From the NCBI GenBank assembly GCA_003427395.1, contig BFEA01000894.1, positions 360,477-387,442 on the forward strand: a stretch of DNA of 26,966 nt, in the 5' to 3' direction. Source of the DNA: Chara braunii. Taxonomy: Eukaryota; Streptophyta; Charophyceae; Charales; Characeae. Each line of letters opens with the position of its first letter. The first letter of the stretch is position 1. Below, in pieces: positions 9,826 to 18,420 of the stretch. The notes under the pieces are model-generated. The model was not told the DNA's origin. It made no database searches and saw only the letters and a list, made by a program, of their open reading frames with translations. Made by a program: the position numbers and the translations under genes.

Positions 9826-10998
9826 TATTATGAACTTGGTTGTTTGTCAGCAATTTGTCAAGTCTCACACAGATTCTCCCATATACGCTCATACACACAC
9901 AGGAGAGAGGAGAGAGGAAGAGGGAGATCACATCACACAGTAGCAATATGCGCAGCAGAAGACTTGTCCATGCAACATGGTTATCACACTGACAATGCAA
10001 TTACCCCCCAGAGTCTCCTCACAACCAATCACAAAACCACCACCGAGTAGATCACATCCAGAGATACAATGAACACTGAAATAGCAAATTACTAAAATAT
10101 CAGAGTTTCGTCACATCAGTAATTGTCTCAGATCAGTATGGCGCGCTTCCCTTCCCTCTACTGGGTTAGTCGCCACTACTTCCCAGAGCCCCGAAACATC
10201 AATCGCCACTCAGAACTGCCTCCTGAGGAACAGCGCCACCCAACAGATGAAGCAGAAGACCAGCGCCACAATATCTGATGAAGATGGAGCGTCAGGTGAC
10301 CTTCCAGATGCACATCAACAACTGTGCCACCCTTCCTGATGAAGAAGACGATCTTTGGGAACTAGCGCTGCAGCTATGGCTACAGCCCACCATTTCAAAG
10401 CTTCCAGCAGACCTCCATATAGCCCTGATCTCGTGACAGCCCCAACGTGTTGCAGGAGGATAGAGGAGCCCCAGCTATGGCTATCTCTCCATGGATCAGG
10501 CTATGGTCGACATCTCCCGCATGCTCCCACGGGTAGCAGGAGTGAACAGTTTCTCGCCTGTCAGCAACAACCACAAGAAAAGACCTCACCGCCCAAAAGT
10601 CCCGAACAGTCTTCGACAATCTATTGATAGCTCTACCCTAGCCTACACTCGACCTAGACCGGACTGACTGGACCGACAGGTACCATTTCAGTTTCGGCCT
10701 CTCGGGCCTCTCCCTACTCCGCTATAGGCTACAGGACCGTCTAATGGTGTAGGCCTTAGGGACCATCCGTCCTATAATGGTAGCCGGGGCCTGGTCTTCG
10801 CAGTTAGGGTAGCTGTAGGAAATTCGGGTTAGTGCAGGCCTCAAATTTTCCCAAATTTGCAGCTATGTCCCTCACGAATTTTCCTCCCAGTCAGATATCT
10901 CGGTTAGCCCTCAGCCAAACAAAATTACGAATCTGACCTACTTATGTTACAACCTCGAATCGACGGGGCACTGGCAGCAATACCAGCAAGTCATTGCA
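9826..10998 (-). mobile_element. Element A 5' LTR
   Basis: On the minus strand it starts TGCAATGACTTGCTG at 10998 and ends TTCATAATA at 9826, where the terminal CA has become TA. It is collinear with 939-2052 but keeps about 53 bp (near 10118-10171) missing there. The frame at 10355-10627 is the LTR duplicate of 1408-1683 and is not a gene. Confidence 0.92.
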
Positions 10999-11002
10999 AC
11001 CC
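10999..11002. repeat. Right target-site duplication of element A (ACCC)
   Basis: Matches ACCC at 935-938, directly outside the LTR terminus. Bases 11003-11090, between here and the next LTR, are short unique sequence with no feature that I can support. Confidence 0.65.
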
Positions 11003-11090
11003 GCTATTCGTACAGCTGGTCCCGTACACGTTCAGAATTAGGGAGTGTTATGCTGTTCCGACGACCATTTCAACAGTCGCGTTTTCTTTT

Positions 11091-12101
11091 TGCAAGGGTC
11101 TTACTCCTCCGCATACCGGCATAAGGCCCCTGCAGCAAGTGCGTGCCCGCCCTAAGTGAAGGCAGACCCCTGAATCTCAATGAGCCCTGAATTCGTCAAT
11201 TTTTGCAAATCTTGTTGGGCGCCAGACAGTTGCCACGCGCCAGTTGGTTACATCCGCCTTGCTCGTGAGAATCCAAAATATTTGTGCGCCTTCCAGGCTC
11301 TTCCAGCAACGTGGTGAAAGCAGGGTACACCGCACGCTTGTGCCTGGGTGGTTGGACATGCCTAACCAGTTCAGTGCTAGGCCACCGTCTGAACGGGCCT
11401 GGGCGCAGACGCTTTGGCCGAGAGAGTGAAGCTACTGGAAACTCAGTCCCGGCGTTGAGGAGCAGGCAGTGGGCCCGCACTTTTGATATAGGAATGTGCC
11501 GAGCACCAAGGGAGGCATTTTGGCGCTTGTTGTGCAAGCGGCAGCGCTGCTGGAGCGTGCGCTCGCCGGCTGCTTGCTGGCGCCAGTGGTGGTGCTCGGG
11601 CTCGTGCGTGGTCGTGAGAGGAAGAAGGGCGCTGCTGAGGGCAGCCCCATAGCAGGCCCATCCATAGCCGGGCTAGCGGAGGTGGCGGTGGTCTTCGTGT
11701 ATGAGGAAGAAGACATGGGTGAAGAAGATGAGGGAGAGAGAGTGAGATGAGGATGAGGATGTGAGGGCACGTACCTGGTCTTGGCGATGGTGTACTGCTG
11801 CTGATGTCAACAGGTTGCATTGTCAATTCGTAGGCTGGGTAGTAGCTGTGTGGTAGCAGTCTGGGCACTGAGCGCCAAGTAGGAGGAAGGGCTCTGGATA
11901 CATATGTTGGTGGTGGTGAGAGATACATACGTTGGTGGTGGTGAGTGTATGCTCTCATTCACATTTGGATTCGGTGCTTTGGTTCTCCGTTGGTAGAATA
12001 TCAGTGCGTATTTGCTCTCTGGACAGCATTCGACTTTCTGGCTTCCAATGTGATTTGCATTCTGGAATTCTGTCATTTCACAATCGCTCATTTTCCTTGC
12101 A
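11091..12101 (+). mobile_element. Family-C LTR, copy 1 (candidate 5' LTR)
   Basis: It starts TGCAAGGGTCTTACTCCTC and ends TTTTCCTTGCA. Along its length it matches the LTR at 21950-22949: hairpin near position 55, CAGTTGC-x-ACGCGCCAGTTGGTT, the GGGCAC-TACCT block, the CTGAGCGCCAAGTAGGAG block, and CTCTCTGGACA before the end. Several 60-170-codon frames on both strands (for example 11443-11958) reflect GC-rich LTR sequence and have no domain. A PBS-like site begins 3 bases after its end. Confidence 0.85.
11145..11167 (+). repeat. Family-C LTR hairpin, copy 1
   Basis: Arms GCCCGCC and GGCAGAC flank the loop CTAAGTGAA. Two arm bases have changed relative to the perfect copy at 12995, so the stem is weakened here. 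Confidence 0.75.
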
Positions 12102-12104
12102 ATT

Positions 12105-12116
12105 TGGTATTGGAGC
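12105..12116 (+). promoter_or_regulatory. Primer-binding-site-like sequence after the family-C LTR
   Basis: TGGTATTGGAGC lies 3 bases after the LTR terminus TTGCA. It differs from the initiator Met-tRNA PBS TGGTATCAGAGC at two adjacent positions (CA to TG). Position and similarity make it a likely decayed PBS and mark copy 1 as a 5' LTR. Confidence 0.7.
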
Positions 12117-12932
12117 ACAATAGCTGTTTGGTGCTTCGCTGGATATCGTGGGGCACAGGAAGGCTACGTGGTGACATAGGGGTGCATGCTGGATGATGAG
12201 AGCTTGCTGATGTGACATTTAAGCCGAGGTGGAACTGCATTGTATTGTGGGTTGTGTCGAGGCACGGACCGGTCATCATGAATGAACGTCAGGTTACTGG
12301 TGAGAAATTTGTGGTTGGGGCAGCATTGTGAGGTACGTCACTACTTACCTTATCTACCCTCTTTGTTGCTTCTCACAGTAAGGAAGTGAGTCTTGTCTTG
12401 AAAGTCCTCTCATTGTGAGGTGTCGCGAGCGCTCAACCTTGAGAATCGACATTCTTCCTTGGGAGCATGCTGGTGAGAGACGGGCGCTGCCGCTGAAGGG
12501 CCCTGGACGAAGCCCTCGGGTCACTGTCACCATGCCAACCCGCTGGGACTATACACACATGCTTTGCCACTTGTCCTTTGGTCTCCTTGCTGCGTTGTAG
12601 AGGTCATGTCGGGCAGCCCAGCCCTATGAGCAAGAGACGAGTACCGGATCGTTTATAAAGAGACTCTAAAGGGAAAAAAAAACTCTGGCCAGTTCTGCAT
12701 TGACTTGGGGCATAGGGGTGGGCCGTGCACACCTTTAGACACGCCGCTGAACCAGAGCTTCAGGACATTGACACAAAGTGATTACTCAAGAAGGATACAG
12801 GGGGAGGGAAGATTCCAGCAAATGATTTTATTTTATTTTTTGACTAGTCAGTTGTGATGGACTTCGCTAACAAGACAAACAACTGCAGGTAGAGTAGTAG
12901 CTATTCTTTGCTGCATTGCTATCTGGTTCAGA
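12117..12932 (+). other. Non-coding tail after the candidate PBS
   Basis: About 0.8 kb that I read as leader of element C, or the whole interior of a short non-autonomous element. No frame has a recognisable domain. A purine run AGGGGGAGGGAAGA near 12799-12813 resembles a polypurine tract but lies about 120 bp before the next LTR. A short A run occurs near 12674. Confidence 0.5.
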
Positions 12933-13715
12933 TGCGAGGACAGAGCCTTGCAAAGGCCCTTCACGGGCATGCAAACGTTTTGGGCAAGCCTCATGCCCGC
13001 CCTAAGTGAAGGCGGGCCAGCATACCCGTGTGAGGTTTATTTTCGACATTTCCGTAAGTGGGGTATCAGACAGTTGCAGCACACCAGGTGGTTACAGAGC
13101 AATGTGAGCCTTCTGTGGCTCCTGCCAGAAGCAACAGCTGCGCTGAACAGTTATGCCCAGGGCTCAGGTGGTTGTGCCCTGGGGACAAGCAGTGGGAGGA
13201 CAACAACTCACGCATTGGCTGCGGACCAATGAGAATGTTGTATTGTCGTCACACATCGACGTGCCTAACTGCACGAGGCCCAGACCAATATCTGAAATTG
13301 GGCCTGGGCACAGACACTTGGGGCCAACCTGAAGCTATTGGGCCCCTACACGCTAGGCCCAGGGCAACCAGCGGCAGGGCACATTTTCCATTTAGGAAAA
13401 TGAGAGCCCATGGCCACAACATTCTGGCTCAGGCAGGCAATGTGGCCACGCTGCTGCTTTTCTATGCGAAGTTGGGTTAAGCAGGCAGGCTGGGGCGCAT
13501 GCGGGTGCTTAGAGGTGAGAGGGCGCTGCGGTGGCAGCGGACGCACGACGACCATAGCTAGGCTCTACATGCGGAGGCAGGCAACGATGAGGGTGGTCTT
13601 TGGGTAGGAGGTGCATGCAGAGGGGAGACAGGGTGTGATGAGGGGAGGAGAGAACTTACCTGGTGTATGTTGGCGGTCTGCATTGGTGATGACGTTGTAG
13701 GCCCCAACTTGTTAG
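12933..13715 (+). mobile_element. Family-C LTR, copy 2 (3'-truncated)
   Basis: It starts TGCGAGGACAG and carries the perfect family hairpin at 12995-13017, CAGACAGTTGCAGCAC, the TCCATTTAGGAAAAT block (TCCATATAGGAAAGA at 22320) and the CTTACCTGGTG block. Similarity fades near 13715, so the last ~250 bp of the LTR are missing. Frames at 12948-13232 and 13058-13480 are incidental. Confidence 0.75.
12995..13017 (+). repeat. Family-C LTR hairpin, copy 2 (perfect stem)
   Basis: GCCCGCC, loop CTAAGTGAA, then GGCGGGC: a perfect 7-bp GC stem with a 9-nt loop, about 60 bp into the LTR. The loop is identical in all three plus-oriented copies. Confidence 0.9.
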
Positions 13716-13984
13716 ACTTCCGAGCCTGAGTTGACCCTTCAGCGGATCCCATTCGGCTCACCTACGCCCATGCGCATATCGAGGGTGCGGAGCGTTCGTC
13801 ACAGAGTCACCCCCACCTAGTGCTTTGAGATGGATGGGGGTGGGCCAACAAGCGAGAGAACTTCGACATTGGGAATGTAGCTCAACCCTCGCGCTAAGTA
13901 GGTAGTCGCGATGATCCTTGACAAGCGTCCGTTCTTGATACTTTGTAAACCAATTTCGCCATAGCCGTTTCTTTTTGGAATATG
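13716..13984 (-). other. Unassigned segment before the gap, possibly organelle-derived
   Basis: This sequence matches none of the three LTR families. It adjoins the gap whose other side carries mitochondrial-type tRNA genes. On the minus strand the stretch ATGGCGAAATTGGT near 13965 resembles the start of an organellar tRNA-Leu, and sequences such as GTAGGTGAGCCGAATG remind me of organellar group II intron text, but I cannot show a complete tRNA or intron. I treat an organellar origin as a guess. Confidence 0.3.
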
Positions 13985-14262
13985 NNNNNNNNNNNNNNNN
14001 NNNNNNNNNNNNNNNNNNNNNNNNNNNNNNNNNNNNNNNNNNNNNNNNNNNNNNNNNNNNNNNNNNNNNNNNNNNNNNNNNNNNNNNNNNNNNNNNNNNN
14101 NNNNNNNNNNNNNNNNNNNNNNNNNNNNNNNNNNNNNNNNNNNNNNNNNNNNNNNNNNNNNNNNNNNNNNNNNNNNNNNNNNNNNNNNNNNNNNNNNNNN
14201 NNNNNNNNNNNNNNNNNNNNNNNNNNNNNNNNNNNNNNNNNNNNNNNNNNNNNNNNNNNNNN
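13985..14262. other. Assembly gap (278 N)
   Basis: A run of N. It removes the 3' end of the tRNA-Lys and hides the join between the C LTR side and the tRNA block. Any frame spanning it is meaningless. Confidence 1.
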
Positions 14263-14330
14263 ATAGCAGGATTTGAACCTGCGACCATTAGGTTAAAAGC
14301 CCAATGCTCTACCAACTAAGCTATACACCC
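14263..14330 (-). tRNA. trnK: tRNA-Lys(UUU), plant mitochondrial type, 3' end lost in gap
   Basis: The minus strand from 14330 starts GGGTGTATAGCTTAGTTGG (acceptor and D arm). The anticodon loop is CTTTTAA with anticodon TTT at 14297-14295, and the T arm is GCAGGTTCAAATCCTGC. The last five bases or so lie in the gap, so the acceptor stem cannot be closed. The sequence closely resembles the mitochondrial trnK-UUU of land plants as I know it. It follows tRNA-Met by 10 bases. It could be a nuclear copy of mitochondrial DNA or a misassembly; expression is unlikely. Confidence 0.88.
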
Positions 14331-14340
14331 AGAATCCAAA

Positions 14341-14414
14341 TAGGCTTAGTAGGATTTGAACCTACAATGTCATCGTTATGAGCGGTGCGTTTGAACCAAT
14401 TAAACTAAAATCCC
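14341..14414 (-). tRNA. trnM: tRNA-Met(CAU), plant mitochondrial type, probably pseudogene
   Basis: The minus strand from 14414 reads GGGATTTTAGTTTAATTGG, with anticodon loop CTCATAA (CAT at 14380-14378), T arm GTAGGTTCAAATCCTAC and 3' end AAGCCTA. It is 74 nt long. The 5' acceptor strand GGGATTT does not pair fully with TAAGCCT: positions 4 and 7 mismatch, where the mitochondrial gene as I recall it has GGGCTTA. This implies decay after transfer. Its tandem arrangement with trnK supports one organellar fragment rather than two independent tRNA insertions. Confidence 0.8.
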
Positions 14415-14419
14415 AGTAA

Positions 14420-15519
14420 CTGTGTTTTCAGGCAATTGCTCCTTCATTACTCGGGCAGTCCAAGGGGTTTCTTTTAGAGTTTGTCTTCCTTTGTGTAGGC
14501 CAAGTGTCCTCCTTGGGCCACACGTCCCTTTCCTAGGTGCAAAGTCTATTGGCATCGATGAGACAGAGAACTTCCCCCTCGGCTTGGGCCTGCCCCCTCA
14601 GCTTGGGCCTGCTGACTAAGTCGCACGACCCTTATCGCCTCACTAGGGCGCCCCTGTTTTCCCAGCCTCTTGTCGGTCCTTTATGTCCACCATGTATGTT
14701 TCGTCATTCAGGTGCGTACCAATCATTTATGCACTCGTGCACCGGGGTCTCCAGAGGATTATGTCGGTTCATTTTGTCCATGATGGTCGTTCGCTGAAGC
14801 GACCAAATAGACTTTTGGACCCCAACCTTGACGTCACACTTAGTAACACATCTTGAAAATGGGATTTCCCCGCCGGCTCCACGGTGCTTCCAGCTGTCTC
14901 CTTGTTGATGGCGCTAACTCGTCATCTTTGCAAAGTCTTTCCTGATGAGTGTGAATTTTGCTTCCCCATCTACCAGTGCAGCCGTGAGATGAGTCTCGAT
15001 TTGTACTTTAAGCTTCCGTACCGGTAAGGCATGAAAACTAGGTTTTGTTCGTGATGGCGCCCTGATGACTTCCCCTCCCTAGGGATCTGGTAGGCTTAGG
15101 CAGATATCCACAAAGGCCTTTTCCATATCTTCTTGGTCCCCACGGATCCTCTGAAGGTTGGCGACTTCATGCGGTGTTTCATCCTCCTTTTCCTCCTCTT
15201 GAGGCCCCGGGCTCTCCTCTACTTCTACCCGTCGACGGGTGATTGATTGCCTAAGATCTTTGAGAAGTCTAGGACTTGCTTGTTGCATGGTTTGGAAAGA
15301 CACCGACACGATGGTTTCCATAAGTTTGCTTAGAGTATAATCGATCTCTGACATTGTTAGGATGGGAATCTGGTACATTAACTTTTTCTTGTTCGTTGCT
15401 GCTTTATCCACAGGGCCCTCTTCTTTGGGTTTCCCATAGACTTCCTCCTGCTCGTGAGCCCAAGTTTCCTGCGACTCTGCAGAACCTTCTCCCCCTCCTT
15501 TCATTACAACGTTTTCCAC
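14420..15519 (-). pseudogene. Third retroelement: pre-protease region and degenerate retropepsin
   Basis: One frame runs from 15519 past stops at 15081-15079 (TAG) and 14916-14914 (TAG) to about 14700. The first 146 codons hold an acidic, Glu-rich segment and then LSKLMETIVSVSF...SPRLL, which resembles the linker before the protease in some Ty3/gypsy polyproteins. After the first stop come VQIETHLTAALVDGEAKF and TLIRKDFAK, matching the retropepsin segment ALVDSGAE-x-x-LI. The catalytic triad reads DGE at 14970-14962 instead of D-S/T-G, so the site is broken. Next, DVKVGVQ resembles the later protease strand. Below about 14700 no domain is visible. No RT follows; the tRNA block and gap cut the element here. 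An active copy would process Gag-Pol. Confidence 0.65.
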
Positions 15520-15583
15520 AATTTTCTTCTTCGTTTTGTCCGTTGCCTTGTGGTTACATTCACCTTATCCAGCCAGCCACTTT

Positions 15584-16231
15584 CTAAGATAAAATTAACA
15601 TGCGCTTCGCAATGACTCGGCCATTACCATTTATTTTTTTCTCAGTTGTGTTGGTTACCGTACTAAAAATGACATCCCTCGTGTTCACGAAATTCGTGGT
15701 TGGCCGATACGTAGACATGATCTTGTCTTTGTCGAACTCGGTAAAATACCTAAGAAAGTATTTACTCGTTATTTGATTTGTCACTCCGAGGATCCGCAGT
15801 GCTACGAACGTGAATTCTCCCAAAAAATCTTTGTACTGCGGCCAACTCAGTTTTCGTAGCCATCTTTTCTGTTGCCAATTGTTTCCTCGTCATAACACCC
15901 CGTGCTTCCTTCCACTGGCTGCGACAATAACCATTGTCTTTATCTAGGCTAAGTGATACGTGTTGACCAAGGTGATCCATCTTCTCCTATTCATCTCATC
16001 TCAATAGTGCCCCAAATTCTCGTAATCTATTAGGAATTTCATGATATTCGCTCCGTCAATGGCTAACGTTTTCTTCACGTCGCCGAGGTACCCCTGATTT
16101 CTGTCCAGCGCCAGTGTAAGGGATGACCTAACTTTCTTGAGTCCACCCTTCTTCATTCCTTTTTTAGTGTCTTTCGGATTTGTCGACTCGCAGACCTTAT
16201 GAGCTCCTTCGTCTTGTTTTGCGCTTTCCAC
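15584..16231 (-). pseudogene. Third retroelement: middle gag-like region, broken frames
   Basis: Three short minus-strand frames (16231-16001, 15980-15762, 15823-15584) alternate between two reading frames and look like one decayed coding stretch. They contain a Lys-rich segment (KKGMKKGGLKKVRSSLTLAL), a DYENLG motif, a Lys/Thr-rich segment (MTRKQLATEKMATKTELA) and an aromatic segment (SKYFLRYFTEFDKDKIMS). I recognise no catalytic or zinc motif. The position between the duplicated domain and the protease suggests the C-terminal part of a gag-like protein. This is inferred from collinearity, not from homology. Confidence 0.45.
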
Positions 16232-16377
16232 CTACATTTTGACCTCCCTTGCTCATTCGATCATATCCCTCATCCCCCGTTGCCATTTTTCCCCCAATCC
16301 TACACACAACAGAGGTTTCCCGGGGGACAAGCCGTCCAGGGTTTAGGGTCTATAGGTCCTGGATCTTCTCATTTCCC

Positions 16378-17040
16378 TCATCCAAGAAATAGCTCCTCTA
16401 CTTCTGCCAATCCAGAACCTCCTTCCAAAAAATTGTGGTGGGTCCGTCTCCCGATCTGACTAAAAGAGTAATACTCAATTTCTCCATCGGTAAGCTCACC
16501 AAACCGGTATAGTACCCAGTACACTGTGCATAGGATTTCAGGCAGTATGTCTTGGTGGAGCGGGTTCCTACATCTTCTTACGGTCAACATCTCCCTCTCC
16601 ATTTTAAGGACAACCTCGATCTTTTTTGCGATAACGAATATCACCACATTTTCCCAACTCTTGCTTAAATAGAATAAGAGTTCAACCGTTATCCCCTTCC
16701 TACCGGCAAAGGTGTACCTATAGCAAGGGTCTTCCTGAAGGTCGCGTCTCTGTTCGGCATTTAAAAATGCCCAGACCTCGCATTTGTTGGGCAAGTAGGT
16801 TTCGCATCCGTCACTAAGGACCTGCCCTAACCGAGAGTGACCCTTTTTCGATTTACAGTGCCCTACATTCTCCAGAGGGGTATCGTGCACCATGAGTAGG
16901 TGTTGAATGGTTATCAGGTAGACGTTACTAAAGAGTGTCGGTTATACGGGACTCTCCCACCCAATGCTACCCTCCTGTTCGAAGTACCATAAGCGTGATT
17001 CCTACAATCCCTCTTCCATGGTGGCTTTCAACTATATGAA
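16378..17040 (-). pseudogene. Third retroelement: second copy of the duplicated gag-like domain
   Basis: The frame from 16893 to 16378 (171 codons), preceded in the same frame by about 45 codons with TAG and TAA stops, encodes a domain with the landmarks RLGQVL, DPCYRYTF, ELLFYLSK, ILCTVYWVLYRFGE and FLEGGS. The same landmarks occur in the same order in the upstream block at 17040-17920: RVGRTL, PPCYQYMF, RFSFYLSR, FCKVYVAFYKMFVG and IEMEGS. The two copies are therefore tandem homologous domains of about 200 residues. The frame is shared with 17364-17032, so the protein was continuous across the Pro-rich linker (PYHPPRTRPTPEEF). I do not recognise the family. Given the downstream protease-like segment, a capsid or gag role is most likely. 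Confidence 0.6.
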
Positions 17041-18228
17041 ACCTTTACACCTATTCCGTTTTTGAGGTGTTGGGGAAGGGTCTTTCTGCGGCTTGTACTG
17101 GAATTCCTCTGGAGTCGGCCGCGTTCTTGGCGGGTGGTAGGGTGCCGATGCATCAGACAGGGATACCCCGTGGCGGATGCGGAGCATACTCGTTGAGCTC
17201 ATGTATGTTGACGGGTTGTGTCTGAAGTCTTCCAACACACTGCTCATTGTTGTGGCCGAGAATGTCGTTGATCCTTCCATTTCTATTGGTGGCCCGACTG
17301 CTCCCCGATCTTGATGCAACGTCCTGATGCTAAATTTGCCAACGAACATCTTGTAGAAAGCCACATAACTTTGCAGAACCAGTCAAGTAGCTCAGACTCG
17401 ATTAAAGCTGCATCCTTCATCCTACGTCCGGAGAATCCTAGTGAGACCAAGTCTTCCTCTTCCACTTTGGTCATGAAGACCCCCTGAAGAACAATTGTTA
17501 TCACTTTGGGCCGAGAGACCCCGCGAGACAGGTAGAAGGAGAAGCGCGCCACCTCATTATATGTCTGACTTAGGAACATATATTGATAGCAAGGTGGCAC
17601 TAACATATTTCGATATTGCTTCTTTCCCATGAACCTCTTGACCTCGTGCCCAACCGGATCTTCCTGCAGTCCTGTACTCCTTAGGGTTCTACCAACCCTA
17701 TGCACACCCCTGCTCTCCTCTCGCCTTGCAACTTTGATGGTGTCTTCTACCAAAGTCACATGTAGGCAGGATAAGTAGAACCACTTGTTCCCCCACCTAG
17801 GCTTCTCGAATGCTTTCTAAGCCCAGTTTCCTGCCGACTGGTACCTTGCTACGACCTCATCGGGGTCCTCCATTATGTCGTGCCCTCTGTAGAGTACGTA
17901 CCCCTTGCGGATTTTTGGGTGGTCGACGGGCTGCCAGTCCATGGGTTCCTGCAACAAACCATCACAAAAGCCCTTCACTTTTTAGGCCCATTGACCCTAC
18001 TAGATTCTTTCGACCCCCAGCTCCCCCAAACATCCAGTTTACCTTGAATGAATAATATTTTCCTTTTTCCTAACTTGTGGTACGCGGGGTAACATCCCGA
18101 TTAAACGAACCTTTCGGGACTCTCACACCTGTTCCTCAGGTCCTGCGTGGTCTACGGGCTCCTCAAATAGTTGAGCCACCCCCGCCAGGTAGTTTTCCCC
18201 CATCTCAATATCTCACAAATCATCGGCT
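17032..18228 (-). pseudogene. Third retroelement: N-terminal region and first copy of the duplicated domain
   Basis: From about 18228 to 17380 one minus-strand frame stays free of indels but contains seven stops (TGA, TGA, TAA, TAG-TAG, TAA, TAG). Every one differs from CGA, CAA or CAG by one C-to-T change. Readable segments include GENYLAGVAQLFEEP, KVKGFCDGLLQEPMDWQ, GYVLYRGHDIMEDPDEVVAR, KAFEKPRWGNKWFYLSC and PPCYQYMF. A one-base shift near 17380 moves the frame, which continues through 17364-17032 (KMFVGKFSIRTLHQDRGAVG, then a Ser/Thr/Pro-rich linker). The right end coincides with the start of a tandem duplication in element C, so this element probably inserted there or the two were joined by rearrangement. 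No start codon can be fixed and the family is unknown. Confidence 0.6.
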
Positions 18229-18231
18229 CGT

Positions 18232-18420
18232 AATTTGAGTAAACCAGCTGCGGCGTGCCAAATACCAAGCTCTGTCCCCAAAGAATGACCCATGTTCCAC
18301 TGACCCATGTTCCACTGACAGGTGGTAGAAAATTTGAGTAAACCGCCAGCGTAGAGCTCAAGGAATTACCAAGCTCTGTCCCCAAAGAATGGCCCATGTT
18401 CCACTGACAGGTGGTAGAAA
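18232..18420 (+). repeat. 99-bp tandem duplication at the end of element C gag
   Basis: Two copies begin at AATTTGAGTAAACC (18232 and 18331) and share CCAAGCTCTGTCCCCAAAGA and ACAGGTGGTAGAAA. The first copy also contains a 15-bp tandem duplication of CCCATGTTCCACTGA (18289-18303, 18304-18318). The duplicated piece encodes [15 protein letters not shown], which looks like the last Cys of a gag zinc knuckle and the sequence after it. Confidence 0.85.

Larger units (their letters stand above)
939..10998 (-). mobile_element. Element A: Ty3/gypsy chromovirus, nearly complete but degenerate
   Basis: A retrotransposon of about 10 kb transcribed right to left. The sequence shows two same-orientation LTRs (939-2052 and 9826-10998), a PBS next to the right LTR, a purine tract next to the left LTR, and between them gag, protease, RT, RNase H, integrase and an integrase-linked chromodomain in the order typical of Ty3/gypsy chromoviruses. 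ACCC lies directly outside both ends (935-938 and 10999-11002), consistent with a 4-bp target duplication. The two LTRs differ at about 20 positions over their first ~270 bp by my count, and the left one lacks ~53 bp present in the right, so the insertion is old. Stops, frameshifts and an inverted solo LTR at 7299-8569 show it is not autonomous. The organisation is clear; the subfamily would need a tree. Confidence 0.92.

Noticed and set aside
11432-11958. Overlapping minus-strand frames of 112 and 171 codons rich in Pro, Ser and His
   Set aside because: They fall inside a family-C LTR; the composition reflects GC-rich repeats and the frames are not conserved in the LTR copy at 21950.
11091-13715. 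Short non-autonomous element formed by family-C LTR copies 1 and 2
   Set aside because: Not excluded, but the purine tract lies ~120 bp from copy 2, copy 2 lacks its end and no target duplication is found, so I prefer the interrupted long element and mark it uncertain.
13758-14319. Frames of 94-185 codons crossing the N run
   Set aside because: Most residues come from N bases; the readable ends are tRNA and unassigned sequence.
15079-18228. Whole block as a mitochondrial gene cluster because of the neighbouring mitochondrial tRNAs
   Set aside because: A retropepsin-like segment and a pre-protease linker point to a retroelement. No mitochondrial protein is recognisable. Kept only as an alternative for the stop codons.
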